The notes: generated by a model not told the origin, from the sequence alone. A stretch of 64,000 bases of DNA from Actinomycetota bacterium (GCA_004366385.1 SIRU01000051.1:78671-142670), one strand, 5' to 3'. Counted from the first letter of the stretch, positions 1 through 8,555 are shown. Translations and numbers: made by a program.

Positions 1-600
1 CATCCAACACCCGTTGCTCTTGTAGGTCCCGACGGTTCCGACGACGGTTCCCCATCTCGAAATCGAAGCGCCGTCGACGATGCCCTTCGCAGCGTCGATG
101 TGCAGGTAGCGGACGGTTCCGATCTTGGTGGAGCCGGAGTAGAAGCCGACCACTACAGCATGGCCGCCTCGGGCAAGACGGTCAGCAGACGTCTTGTCGG
201 TGCTGGCGGGGCCGCAGGCGAAGGTCCTGCGGATGATCTTTGCGGTTATCCGGTGCGCCGTGCTCTGCGGGGCCGCGAAAACCTTGACCTTCGTCCCGCT
301 CTGCGGTACCGGGAGATCCACGCCCCAGTCACCGGCCCGAGGCTCCCCGTACCGGTACGTGTGATGAGCGTACGGCAGGCTGCAGTACACCGAAGGGTAC
401 GCGGTCGTCATCCGGCAGTACTGCGCATCTGACCACGACCCCGAGATGGGAGAGCCGATCCAGACGGCGGGATGATGATGCGCGGTGGCAGGCCCTGCGC
501 CTCCGATCACGCCTGCGAGCACGACGAGAGCGGCGGCAAGTGCCGCCCTCGTCAAGGGAACGCCGAATGTGCTTCGCCGAGAGTCGCAGCCGCCCGTCAC
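1..600 (-). CDS. Secreted M23-like (peptidoglycan peptidase fold) protein, C-terminus cut by window edge
   Basis: The minus strand is open from a GTG at 598-600 to the window edge with no stop, giving at least 200 residues. A GAAGGTAGG stretch about 6 nt upstream can serve as ribosome binding site. The N-terminus is a clear signal peptide: two arginines, then a hydrophobic run ending in GAGPATA, then a His-rich mature start. The later part resembles the M23 (lysostaphin-like) fold. It has GDWGVDLPVPQSGTKV, matching the G-x-D-x-x-x-P-x-G-T-x-V strand, then GHAVVVGFYSG, YLHID, and GTVVGTVGTYKSNGCW, matching the Gly-rich strand before the usual HLH motif. The histidine that normally precedes G-x-D is not present (W instead), so it may be inactive or divergent. 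The HLH region lies outside the window. Codon use has lower GC at third positions than neighbouring core genes. The family assignment is inference from motif spacing. Confidence 0.7.
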   Translation of the reverse strand, partial: MTGGCDSRRSTFGVPLTRAALAAALVVLAGVIGGAGPATAHHHPAVWIGSPISGSWSDAQYCRMTTAYPSVYCSLPYAHHTYRYGEPRAGDWGVDLPVPQSGTKVKVFAAPQSTAHRITAKIIRRTFACGPASTDKTSADRLARGGHAVVVGFYSGSTKIGTVRYLHIDAAKGIVDGASISRWGTVVGTVGTYKSNGCWM

Positions 601-679
601 TTGCTGCCTACCTTCTTCGACCGGCCGATGGTTGTCAAGAGCGAGAAACAGTCGCGGCGGCCCGTAGCCAGGTGCCAAG

Positions 680-1711
680 GTGCCTGGCGATGAGATGCTT
701 CCGCGCATGGCGCGGGTGCTCGAAGTCCGGCGGGACGACCTCGCGGCAGCGCGGGTGGTGGACGTCGAGCCGCGCGCGCTTCGGGAAGGCGAGGCGCGGT
801 TCGCGGTCGAGCGGTTCGGCCTGACCGCGAACAACGTCACCTACGGCCTCTTCGGCGACCGGATGCGCTACTGGACGTTCTTCCCGTCGGAGGCCGAGGG
901 TCTTGGCCGCGTGCCCGCGTGGGGGTTCGCGACCGCGGTCGAGAGCCGCTGCGCGGACGTGCGGGAGGGGGCGCGGATATTCGGCTACGTGCCGATGGGC
1001 GGCGACCTGATCCTCACGCCCGAGCACATGGACGAGCGCGGGCTGCGCGACGCCTCGGCGCACCGCGCGGAGCTCCCGGGCGCCTACAACGCGTACCGGC
1101 ACGCCGAGCCCTCGGACCGCGACGACCACACGATGGTGCTCCAGCCGCTCCTCGTCACGTCGACCCTGCTCGCGCGCAGCCTGGAGGGCACGCCACGCGT
1201 CGTCTTCTCCAGCGCGTCGAGCAAGACCGCCCTCGGCACCGCCTTCCTGCTCGCGCGGCGCGGCGTGAGGACGGCCGGGATCACGGCCTCGGCCGACTTC
1301 GCGGCCGCGCTCGGCGTCTACGACGAGCTGGTCGGCTACGCCGCGGTCGAGGAGCTCGAGCGCGGGCCCGCCACCTTCGTCGACCTGGCGGGGAATGCGC
1401 GCGTGCGCGCCTCCGTGCACCGCCACTTCGGCGCCGAGCTCGAGGCGAGCGTCCTCGTGGGCGCGACGCACCTGGACGCCGCGCCGCTCGGCGGCGAGCC
1501 GCTGCCCGGCCCGCAGCCGACGTTCTTCTTCGCCCCCGACCACGTGGGTGACGGCATCGACACCCAGGCCCTCGGCGAGCTGCTCGAGTGGTGCGCGGGC
1601 TGGCTGGAGATCGAGCGCCGCGACGGCCCGGATGCGGTCCTCGCCGCCTGGGCCGACGCGGTCGGCGGCCACCTGCCGCCGGCGAGGGCGCTGTCGCTCG
1701 CTCTGCGCTGA
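680..1711 (+). CDS. DUF2855 family protein
   Basis: This protein of up to 343 residues matches DUF2855, a family of unknown role distantly related to medium-chain reductases. Visible family hallmarks are FGLTANNVTYGLFGDRMRYW near the N-terminus, followed by FFP, a WGFATAVES strand, GYVPMGGDL, the AHRAELPGAYNAY block and the PLLVTSTLLA helix. A Rossmann-like strand, VVFSSASSKTALGTAFLL, sits mid-protein. The GTG at 680 gives the longest form. ATG codons at 695 and 707 are alternatives and the last removes only nine residues. No strong ribosome binding site settles the choice. It is transcribed divergently from the M23-like gene and its function is not known. Confidence 0.75.
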   Translation: MPGDEMLPRMARVLEVRRDDLAAARVVDVEPRALREGEARFAVERFGLTANNVTYGLFGDRMRYWTFFPSEAEGLGRVPAWGFATAVESRCADVREGARIFGYVPMGGDLILTPEHMDERGLRDASAHRAELPGAYNAYRHAEPSDRDDHTMVLQPLLVTSTLLARSLEGTPRVVFSSASSKTALGTAFLLARRGVRTAGITASADFAAALGVYDELVGYAAVEELERGPATFVDLAGNARVRASVHRHFGAELEASVLVGATHLDAAPLGGEPLPGPQPTFFFAPDHVGDGIDTQALGELLEWCAGWLEIERRDGPDAVLAAWADAVGGHLPPARALSLALR

Positions 1712-1753
1712 CTCCTCGCCGCCGTGACCGGCAGGGATCGGGTGCCAACTGAG

Positions 1754-2118
1754 TGGAGGCGGCGGGAATCGAACCCGCGTCCGCGGCCGCACCGGTCAGG
1801 GCATCTACGAGCGTAGTCCGTGCTTGATCTCACCCGGCGGCCGGTTCACGGACGACCAACCGACGGGCCAGCCATCCTGAAGTGTCGCGCTCCGGGCGAT
1901 TGGCTCTCCCTCGGCGCCGAGCCCGATCGTTGGCGCCGGCTCCCGGGCCTCGGGCCCAACCCGGGTCGGCGTCGCCTTACCTAGTTCCTACTAGGCGGCG
2001 AGTGCGAGTTCGTCATGCTTCGCACTTGCGTTGGTGCCGGTTGATTTACGAGGCCAACCGGCGACCTCGGCTCGCAGCTCTGCCGGAGAACCGACCACGT
2101 CGAGACCTGGTCGCCCCC
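1754..2118 (-). ncRNA. ssrA: tmRNA (transfer-messenger RNA)
   Basis: Together with SmpB, this RNA rescues ribosomes stalled on broken mRNAs and tags the peptide for proteolysis. The 5' end GGGGGCGACC (from 2118) pairs with the 3' end CGCCTCCA (ending 1754) as an acceptor stem. The T-arm GCGGGTTCGATTCCCGC is perfect. CCA is not encoded; CTC follows instead. The tag reading frame is open and ends at TAG 1991-1993. Its C-terminal residues read NASAKHDELALAA, with the LAA end expected for recognition by ClpXP. The resume codon is probably the GCA at 2027-2029 or one of the three codons before it. The gene lies about 6 kb from smpB, with the cox operon and two moxR genes between them. Confidence 0.93.
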
Positions 2119-2227
2119 GTATGTGTTCAAGGCGACTAGGATAGCTGCCGATAAGCGGATCGTCCGGGGCGGGGATGCGCCGGACCGCTGAACTGGACGC
2201 ACTCGACCGGGCGAAAGGGCAACCGCT

Positions 2228-3187
2228 GTGGCTTTGATGCTGGAGGAGAGATACGACGATCTGGCCGGGCTCCGCGATCGGGCGAAGGCCGAGGTCGCGA
2301 AGGTCGTCGTGGGGCAGGGCCGCACCGTCGAGCTGCTCCTCGTCGCTGCGCTCGCGCACGGGCACGTCCTCCTCGAGGGCCCGCCCGGGAGCGCGAAGAC
2401 GCTGATCGGCCGCGCCGTCGCGCACATGTTCGGCGCCACGTTCAAGCGCATCCAGTTCACGCCCGACACGTCGCCTGCCGAGCTCAACGGCGTCAACGTG
2501 ATCAAGGCCGGCGAGCACGTCTTCCTCCCCGGCGCCGTGTTCACGAACGTCCTCCTCGCAGACGAGATCAACCGCACGCCGCCGCGCACCCAGGCCGCCC
2601 TCTTCGAGCCGATGCAGGAGCGCCAGGTGACGATCGACGGCAAGGTGCACCGGCTGCCCGACCCGTTCCTCGTCATCGCGACGCAGAACCCGTACGAGCA
2701 CTCCGGCGTCTTCGAGCTCCCCGAGTCCCAGCTCGACCGCTTCCTCTTCAAGATCTACCTCGACTACGCCGACCCCGATTCCGAGCTCCAGATGCTCAAC
2801 CTGCCGCACAACGGGATCGCGCCGGACATGCTCGGCGAGGTGCGGCCGCTGCTCGGCGTGGTCGGCCTCGACAAGGCGCGCAAGGAGCTCGAGACGACCG
2901 AGGTCTCGGACGCGATCGGGCGCTACATCGTCGCGCTCGGCCGGCGCACGCGCGACATGCCGGGCGTCCAGCTCGGCATCAGCTCGCGGGCGATGATCCA
3001 CCTCATGAGTGCCTCGAAGGCGAGCGCGCGACTGAACGGGCGCCACGCTGTGACGATCGACGACGTCCGCGAGATGGCGCCGTACGTCATGAGGCACCGC
3101 CTCATCCTCGAGCCCGGCGCCGACGCGGACGAGGTGCTCGAGCAGGCGATCAAGTCCGTGCCCGCCCCGGCGCCCACGGCCGTCTAG
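2228..3187 (+). CDS. MoxR-family AAA+ ATPase (first of tandem pair)
   Basis: The gene encodes a 319-residue AAA+ ATPase of the MoxR type, chaperone-like ATPases that remodel or mature partner proteins. Walker A is GPPGSAKT, Walker B is VLLADEIN, and NRTPPRTQAALFEPMQERQV and ATQNPYEHSGVFELPESQLDRF are diagnostic MoxR signatures. The C-terminal lid domain is complete. The start is the GTG at 2228, with AAAGGG about 9 nt upstream. A second paralogue follows after 102 nt in the same orientation. The usual partners (DUF58 and von Willebrand A proteins) are absent, but a molybdenum hydroxylase operon faces it. CoxD of carbon monoxide dehydrogenase systems is a MoxR-like ATPase, so a role in hydroxylase maturation is possible but unproven. 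Confidence 0.92.
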   Translation: MALMLEERYDDLAGLRDRAKAEVAKVVVGQGRTVELLLVAALAHGHVLLEGPPGSAKTLIGRAVAHMFGATFKRIQFTPDTSPAELNGVNVIKAGEHVFLPGAVFTNVLLADEINRTPPRTQAALFEPMQERQVTIDGKVHRLPDPFLVIATQNPYEHSGVFELPESQLDRFLFKIYLDYADPDSELQMLNLPHNGIAPDMLGEVRPLLGVVGLDKARKELETTEVSDAIGRYIVALGRRTRDMPGVQLGISSRAMIHLMSASKASARLNGRHAVTIDDVREMAPYVMRHRLILEPGADADEVLEQAIKSVPAPAPTAV

Positions 3188-3289
3188 CGCTCACGCCGCC
3201 GACCACGCACCACCCGCGCGCGAAGCGCGTCGTCGCAGCGCGCTAGTCTTTCCCGGTCGAGGAAGGCCGACCGCGAGGAGGGGGCCGTC

Positions 3290-4267
3290 GTGGCACTGAT
3301 CGTCGAAGCGCCGTACGAGAACCTCATCGACCTGCGCGAGCGCGCGAAGCGCGAGGTGCAGAAAGTGGTCATCGGCCAGGATCGCGCGGTCGAGCTCCTC
3401 CTGGTCGCCGCGCTCGCGCACGGGCACGTGCTGCTCGAGGGCCCGCCCGGCTCGGCGAAGACGCTCCTCGGACGCGCGGCCGCGCACATGCTCGGTGCGT
3501 CCTTCAAGCGCATTCAGTTCACGCCCGACACGACACCGTCCGAGCTGACCGGGAAGTACACGATCCGCGCGGGCGAGCAGATCCTGCTGCCGGGTGTCGT
3601 CTTCACGAACGTGCTGCTCGCGGACGAGATCAACCGCACGCCGCCGCGCACGCAGGCCGCGCTGCTCGAGGCGATGCAGGAGCGGCAGGTCACGATCGAG
3701 GGGAAGGGCCATCGGCTGCCCGACCCGTTCCTCGTCATCGCGACGCAGAACCCGTACGAGCACCGCGACGTGTTCGAGCTGCCCGAGTCTCAGCTCGACC
3801 GCTTCCTGTTCAAGATCTCGATCGGCTACTCGGACGCGCGCAGCGAGTACCTCATGCTCGACCTCCCGCACAAGGGAGTCGCGCCGGACATGCTCGGCGA
3901 GGTGCAGCCGCTGCTCGGCGTCGTCGGCCTCGACAAGGCGCGGATCGAGCTCGACTCGACGGACATCCCGGAGGCGGTCGGGCACTACATGGTCGAGCTG
4001 GCGCGCACGACGCGGGAGCTCGATGGCGTCGAGCTGGGCGTCAGCTCGCGCGGGATCATCCACCTCGCCAGCGCGGCGAAGGCGAATGCGCGGCTCAGCG
4101 GGCGCGAGTACGTCGCGCCGGAGGACGTGCGCGAGGTCGCGCCGTACGTCCTGCACCACCGGATCATCTGCGAGGAGGGCATGACCCCCGAGGAGGCGCT
4201 CCGCATCGCTCTCGAGCGCGTCCCGGTGCCCGAGATCTCGCAGTCGCTGGTCTACGCGCCGGTCTGA
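3290..4267 (+). CDS. MoxR-family AAA+ ATPase (second of tandem pair)
   Basis: This 325-residue paralogue is collinear with the preceding MoxR protein, with identical Walker A (GPPGSAKT) and Walker B (VLLADEIN) and the same MQERQVTIEGK and ATQNPYEH segments. It has a longer C-terminal tail ending in SQSLVYAPV. The GTG start at 3290 has a strong GAGGAGGGGG ribosome binding site. The two genes are best explained by tandem duplication followed by divergence, and they probably form one transcription unit. The gene ends 8 nt before a GC-rich palindrome that could terminate transcription. No von Willebrand A or DUF58 gene accompanies it. Confidence 0.92.
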   Translation: MALIVEAPYENLIDLRERAKREVQKVVIGQDRAVELLLVAALAHGHVLLEGPPGSAKTLLGRAAAHMLGASFKRIQFTPDTTPSELTGKYTIRAGEQILLPGVVFTNVLLADEINRTPPRTQAALLEAMQERQVTIEGKGHRLPDPFLVIATQNPYEHRDVFELPESQLDRFLFKISIGYSDARSEYLMLDLPHKGVAPDMLGEVQPLLGVVGLDKARIELDSTDIPEAVGHYMVELARTTRELDGVELGVSSRGIIHLASAAKANARLSGREYVAPEDVREVAPYVLHHRIICEEGMTPEEALRIALERVPVPEISQSLVYAPV

Positions 4268-4348
4268 GAGGCGAGGGCGAGGCAAGCCTCGCCCCCACGG
4301 GATGGCGTAGGGGCCGGCCGGGCGTGCCCGGCCCCTACGAGACGTGCG
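4268..4348. repeat. Two stop-adjacent GC palindromes between convergent genes
   Basis: An inverted repeat GGGCGAGGC / GCCTCGCCC (4275-4294) follows the second moxR gene. An imperfect one of the GGGGCCGG / CCGGCCCC type (4308-4338) precedes the coxM-like stop on the other strand. Both belong to families repeated elsewhere in the window (8532, 10669 and 57314; 23629 and 46775). Their placement between convergent genes fits bidirectional terminators or REP-like elements. Neither has a strong T run. Confidence 0.6.
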
Positions 4349-5188
4349 TCAACGAGCCGCCGCCTCCTCGAGCGCCCTCCGCCCGAGGACGGTCGAGAGG
4401 TGCAGGCGGAAGTCCGAGCTCGCCGCGTGGTCGGACGGCGGGTCGGTGCCCTGCGGGATCAGCTTCACGGCGTCCTCGATCGACGAGCCGCCCGCAATCG
4501 CCTCCTCGGCGGCCGTCGCGCGAAGCGGCGTCCCGCCCATGTTCGTGAGGCCGATCGCGGCCTTGCCGAGCGAGCCGTTCGACCGCTCGACGACGGCCGC
4601 GACCGCGACCGTCGCCCAGTCCTGCGCGCGCCGGCTCATCTTCACGTACGACCAGCCGGTCGAGCCGAGCTTCGGCACCCGGATCTCCGTGAGCAGCTCC
4701 GCCGGCCCGACCGCCGTCTGGAAGACGCCCGTGAAGAACTCGGACGCGGGCACCGTCCGCTCCCCGCCGGAGCCTCGCACGACGAGCTCGGCCTCGAGCG
4801 CGAGGATCACCGCCGGCAGATCCGAGGCGGGGTCCCCGTGCGCGAGCGAGCCGCCGATCGTCCCGCGGTGGCGGACCTGCGGGTCGCCGATGAGCCCGGC
4901 CGTGTGCGAGACGATCGGGCACTGCGCCCTCAGGAGCGCGTTGTCGCGGACCTCCCGGTGCCGCGTGAGCGCGCCGATCGCGATGTGGTCACCGTCCTCG
5001 CGGATGTACGAGAGCTCGCTCACGCGGCCGATGTCGATCAGCGCCGAGGGCCGCGCGAGCCGCAGCTTCATCGCCGGGAGCAGCGAGTGCCCTCCCGCGA
5101 GCAGCTTCGCGTCCTCCCTCTCGCCGAGGAGCGCGATCGCGTGCTCGGCGCTCTCCGCGACCTCGTAGTCGAACGCAGCGGGGATCAT
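4349..5188 (-). CDS. Molybdenum hydroxylase FAD-binding medium subunit (CoxM type)
   Basis: This 279-residue protein is the FAD-binding electron-transfer subunit of a xanthine dehydrogenase-family molybdenum hydroxylase. It carries the two FAD-contact motifs of the family, LAGGHSLLPAMKLR near residue 31 and TIGGSLAHGDPASDLP near residue 110, and a complete C-terminal CO dehydrogenase flavoprotein domain. The start ATG at 5186-5188 overlaps the stop of the large-subunit gene (ATGA) and has an AGGAGG 9 nt upstream. The operon order is small, large, medium subunit. The substrate is not determined by this subunit. Confidence 0.9.
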   Translation of the reverse strand: MIPAAFDYEVAESAEHAIALLGEREDAKLLAGGHSLLPAMKLRLARPSALIDIGRVSELSYIREDGDHIAIGALTRHREVRDNALLRAQCPIVSHTAGLIGDPQVRHRGTIGGSLAHGDPASDLPAVILALEAELVVRGSGGERTVPASEFFTGVFQTAVGPAELLTEIRVPKLGSTGWSYVKMSRRAQDWATVAVAAVVERSNGSLGKAAIGLTNMGGTPLRATAAEEAIAGGSSIEDAVKLIPQGTDPPSDHAASSDFRLHLSTVLGRRALEEAAAR

Positions 5189-7539
5189 GACGTCGCCTCC
5201 TGAATCGCAGTCCACACTCGCTCGGGCGTCGCCGGCATCTGGATGTCGGTGACGCCGAGGTGCGAGAGCGCGTCCACGACCGCGTTGATCACCGCCGGCG
5301 CGGACGCGATCGTGCCCGTCTCCCCCACCCCCTTCACTCCGAGCGGGTTGTCCGCCCTCGTCTCGGTGAGAGCGGTCTCGTAGGACGGGAGCTCGGCCGC
5401 GGACGGGACGAGGTACGTCGTCATCGTCGTCGTCAGCAGGTTCGCGTCGTCGTCGTAGTCGCCCTCTTCGTAGAGAGCCGCGGCGATGCCCTGCGTGACC
5501 CCGCCGTGCACCTGCCCTTCCACGATCATCGGGTTCACCGGCTGGCCGACGTCGTCGACGGCGACGTAGCGGACGAGCCGCGTGTCGCCCGTCTCCGTGT
5601 CGACCTCGACCACGGCCGCGTGCGCCCCTCCCGGCCAGGAGAAGTTCGGCGGGTCGAAGACCGCCGTCTGCTCGAGCCCGGGCTCCATGCCGTCCGGGAG
5701 GTTGTGCGCCGTGTGCGCGGCGAACGCGGCCTCCTGGATCGTCAGCGACCGGTCCGGCGACCCCTTCACGCTGAACGCGCCACCGGAGAACTCGAGGTCG
5801 TCCTCCGACACCTCGAGCTGGTGGGCGACGATCGCGCGGGCCTTCTCGATGATCTTCTCGCCCGCGTGGTGCAGCGCGATGCCGCCGACCGCGAGCGAGC
5901 GGCTCCCGTACGTGTCCAGGCCGAGCTGAGAGGACGCGGTGTCGCCGTGAATCACGTCGATCGTGTCGACGCCGATCCCGAGCTGGTCGGCGACGATCTG
6001 CGCGAACGTCGTCTCGTGGCTCTGCCCGTGCGGCGAGGTGCCGATCACGACCTGCACCGAGCCGAGCGGCTGGAAGCGGATCGTGGCGCTCTCCCAGCCT
6101 CCGACCGCGTACCGGATGGCACCGAGGATGCGCGACGGCGCGAGCCCGCACATCTCGTTGTAGGTGGAGAAGCCGACCCCGAGCTGCTTCACGTCGCCGC
6201 TCGAGCGGCGCGACTCCTGCTCGGCGCGGATCGAGTCGAGGTCGAGGAGCTCGAGCAGCTTGTCGAGCGACGCGTGGTAGTCGCCGGAGTCGATCGTGAG
6301 CCCGGAGGCCATCGTGTGCGGGAACTCCTTGACGAAGTTCCTCCGCCGGAGCTCGACCCGGTCGATCCCGAGCTCGGCCGCGAGCGCGTCCATCGTCCGC
6401 TCGAGGACATAGGTGGCCTCGGGCCGGCCCGCGCCCCGGTACGCGTCGGTCGGGGTCGTGTGCGTGAAGACGCCCGTGAAGGTGACGCTGTAGTTGGGGA
6501 TGTCGTACGGGCCGGAGTAGATCCACGCGCCGAGAAGCGGGATCCCAGGCGTGACGAGCTCGAGGTACGCGCCCATCGCGCACCAGGCCTCGGACTTCAC
6601 GGCCGTGATGTCCCCGTCCTTCGTCGCCGCGAACGTCAGCTCGTGGACGACGTCGCGGCCATGGATGGTGCCGAGGTAGTTCTCGGCCCGCTCCTCGATC
6701 CACTTCACGGGGCGTCCCAGGCGACGGGCGACGGCGACCGCGAGCGGCGCCTCGCCGTAGACCTGGATCTTCGAGCCGAAGCCGCCGCCGACGTCGGGGG
6801 CGATCACGCGGATCTTCGACTCGGGTATGCCGAGCACGAGCTGGAGCGCGAAGCGCTGGATGTGCGGCGTCTGCGTCGCCGACCAGACCGTGACCTCGCC
6901 GGTCGGGTCGACCTGGGCGAGCACGCCGCGCGGCTCGATCGCGTTCGGGATCAACCGCGGCTGCATGTAGCGCCGCGTCACGACGACGTCGGCCGCGTCG
7001 ATCGCCGCCTGCACGTCGTCCGTCTCCAGCTTCCAGACGTAGCACTCGTTGGTGCCGAGGTCCTCGTGGACGAGCGGCGCGCCGTCCGCGAGCGCCTTCT
7101 CGACGTCGGCGGTCGCGGGCAGCGGCGCGTACGTGACGTCGACGAGCTCGGCCGCGTCCTTCGCGAGCGCACGGCTCTCCGCGATCACCACAGCGACGGG
7201 ATCTCCCTGGTACCGCGTCTCCTCGCTCGCGAGGGGATAGTGCGGCGGCATCTTGATGTCCTCGGTGACGGGCCAGGCGCACGGCAAGCCCCCGACCCAG
7301 TCGTCCGCGAGGTCGGCGCCCGAGTACGCCGCGACGACGCCCTCGGCCGCCCGCGCGGCGGTCAGGTCGATGCTCTCGATCCGCGCGTGCGCGTACGGGC
7401 TCCGGACGACGGCCATCCAGAGCATCCCGGGCAGCGTGAGGCCGTCCACGTAGGTGCCGCGCCCGCGGAGCAGCGACACGTCCTCCTTGCGCTTGACGGG
7501 GGCGCCGATGTAGGTACCGGTCTCCTCGACGACGGCCAT
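5185..7539 (-). CDS. Molybdenum hydroxylase large subunit, form II (xanthine/aldehyde/CO dehydrogenase family)
   Basis: This 784-residue protein is the molybdopterin-cytosine dinucleotide-binding catalytic subunit of a three-subunit hydroxylase. Recognisable parts are DVGGGFGSK (residues 249-257), the active-site loop AYRGAGR (366-372), GTSPHGQSHETTFAQI and the catalytic glutamate in GVGETGT (about residue 740). True aerobic carbon monoxide dehydrogenases (form I) carry AYxCSFR in the loop. Here the cysteine is absent, so this is a form II enzyme whose substrate is unknown and which should not be called CO dehydrogenase. It follows the small-subunit gene with no gap (TAG then ATG) and overlaps the medium-subunit gene by 4 nt, so the three are one operon. 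Two MoxR ATPase genes face it. Confidence 0.93.
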   Translation of the reverse strand: MAVVEETGTYIGAPVKRKEDVSLLRGRGTYVDGLTLPGMLWMAVVRSPYAHARIESIDLTAARAAEGVVAAYSGADLADDWVGGLPCAWPVTEDIKMPPHYPLASEETRYQGDPVAVVIAESRALAKDAAELVDVTYAPLPATADVEKALADGAPLVHEDLGTNECYVWKLETDDVQAAIDAADVVVTRRYMQPRLIPNAIEPRGVLAQVDPTGEVTVWSATQTPHIQRFALQLVLGIPESKIRVIAPDVGGGFGSKIQVYGEAPLAVAVARRLGRPVKWIEERAENYLGTIHGRDVVHELTFAATKDGDITAVKSEAWCAMGAYLELVTPGIPLLGAWIYSGPYDIPNYSVTFTGVFTHTTPTDAYRGAGRPEATYVLERTMDALAAELGIDRVELRRRNFVKEFPHTMASGLTIDSGDYHASLDKLLELLDLDSIRAEQESRRSSGDVKQLGVGFSTYNEMCGLAPSRILGAIRYAVGGWESATIRFQPLGSVQVVIGTSPHGQSHETTFAQIVADQLGIGVDTIDVIHGDTASSQLGLDTYGSRSLAVGGIALHHAGEKIIEKARAIVAHQLEVSEDDLEFSGGAFSVKGSPDRSLTIQEAAFAAHTAHNLPDGMEPGLEQTAVFDPPNFSWPGGAHAAVVEVDTETGDTRLVRYVAVDDVGQPVNPMIVEGQVHGGVTQGIAAALYEEGDYDDDANLLTTTMTTYLVPSAAELPSYETALTETRADNPLGVKGVGETGTIASAPAVINAVVDALSHLGVTDIQMPATPERVWTAIQEATS

Positions 7540-8001
7540 CTAGCTCACCCCCGCGGCGGCCGAGACCGCCTGGACGATGTTGTGGTACCCCGTGCAGCGG
7601 CAGAGGTTCCCCTCGAGGCCCTCGCGGATCGCGTCCTCGTCGGTCGCCTCCCCGGCCTCGATGAGGCTGACGGCGGCCAGGACCATTCCGGGCGTGCAGT
7701 AGCCGCACTGCAGGGCGTGGTGCTCGTGGAACGCCTGCTGGACCGGATGCAGCTCGCCGTTCCGGGCAAGGCCCTCGATCGTCGTGAGCTCGAGGCCGTC
7801 GGCCTGGACGCCGAGCATCGTGCAGGACTTCACCGACTCGCCGTTGACGAGCACGGTGCACGACCCGCAGGACGAGGTGTCGCAGCCGACGGTCGTACCG
7901 GTCAGCCCGAGGCGCTCCCGGAGCACGTACACGAGGAGGTCTCGGGGCTCCACATCCAGCTCGTGCCGCGTCCCGTTGACGGATAGCGCTACGCGTCGCA
8001 C
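7540..8001 (-). CDS. Molybdenum hydroxylase 2Fe-2S small subunit (CoxS type)
   Basis: This 153-residue protein carries the two [2Fe-2S] clusters that pass electrons from the molybdenum centre to FAD. The plant-ferredoxin-like cluster is bound by C40, C45, C48 and C60 ([10 protein letters not shown]). The second, buried cluster is bound by C99, C102, C134 and C136 (CGYCTPGM and CRCTGY). The GTG start at 7999-8001 has AAAGGAGG upstream at good spacing. It is the first gene of the small-large-medium operon, so the promoter should lie in the 66 nt between it and the smpB stop or further upstream. Confidence 0.94.
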   Translation of the reverse strand: MRRVALSVNGTRHELDVEPRDLLVYVLRERLGLTGTTVGCDTSSCGSCTVLVNGESVKSCTMLGVQADGLELTTIEGLARNGELHPVQQAFHEHHALQCGYCTPGMVLAAVSLIEAGEATDEDAIREGLEGNLCRCTGYHNIVQAVSAAAGVS

Positions 8002-8067
8002 AGCTGTCCCCTCCTTTCGTGGGCGAGGTTCGAGCGTAACGCGTCGGCGGCGGCGCCGCCACGCCCG

Positions 8068-8523
8068 TTAACGGCGTCGTCTCAAAGCGCGCTGCATCTG
8101 CCGCTCCGCATCGCGCTCCGCGATCACCCGCCGCTTGTCGGCCCGCTCGCGGCCGCGTGCGAGCGCGAGCTCGACCTTCACCTTGCCGTCCTTGAAGTAC
8201 ATGCGCGTCGGGACGAGCGTGAGGCCCTTCTCGCGCAGCTTCCCGTACAGAGAGTCGATCTCGCGCCGGTGCAGCAGAAGCTTGCGCTCGCGGTCCGGCT
8301 GATGGCCGAACGAGCCCGACTGTGGGTACTCCGCGATCGACGCCCCGACGAGCCACGCCTCGCCGCCGCGGATGTCGCCGTAGGCCTGCCCGAGCTGGAC
8401 GTGACCGCCGCGGATTGACTTCACCTCGCTGCCCGTGAGCGCGATGCCGGCCTCGACCCGCTCGAGGAGCTCGTAGTCACGCCGCGCGCGACGGTTCTCG
8501 GCGATGAGCTTCGTCTCGGCCAC
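8068..8523 (-). CDS. smpB: SsrA-binding protein SmpB
   Basis: SmpB binds the tRNA-like domain of tmRNA and delivers it to stalled ribosomes. The 151-residue protein has the family blocks ENRRARRDYELLERVEAGI, LTGSEVKSIR and QPDRERKLLLHR. It also has the C-terminal arginine-rich tail (QRALRRRR) that enters the mRNA channel. The start is a GTG at 8521-8523. A GC palindrome (8532-8553) lies just upstream and no good ribosome binding site is visible. In many actinobacteria smpB and ssrA are adjacent. Here the cox and moxR genes separate them. Confidence 0.96.
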   Translation of the reverse strand: MAETKLIAENRRARRDYELLERVEAGIALTGSEVKSIRGGHVQLGQAYGDIRGGEAWLVGASIAEYPQSGSFGHQPDRERKLLLHRREIDSLYGKLREKGLTLVPTRMYFKDGKVKVELALARGRERADKRRVIAERDAERQMQRALRRRR

Positions 8524-8531
8524 GGGCGGTA

Positions 8532-8553
8532 GGGGCGAGGCTTGCCTCGCCCC
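8532..8553. repeat. GGGGCGAGGC palindrome (family A) near a stop codon
   Basis: This is a perfect 10-bp inverted repeat, GGGGCGAGGC and GCCTCGCCCC, around a TT centre. It lies 2 nt from the stop of the cNMP-binding protein gene and 8 nt from the smpB start. Closely related copies occur at 4275, 10669 and 57314. It could act as a terminator for the upstream gene or be a REP-type element. Confidence 0.7.
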
Positions 8554-8555
8554 CG

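Noticed and set aside
5185..7539. Calling the hydroxylase a carbon monoxide dehydrogenase
   Set aside because: The active-site loop is AYRGAGR, without the cysteine of true form I CO dehydrogenases.
5260..7986. Very long open frame on the plus strand opposite the cox operon
   Set aside because: It is the antisense of coxL and coxS, has an Arg/Asp/His-rich translation with no domain, and arises from GC-rich third positions.
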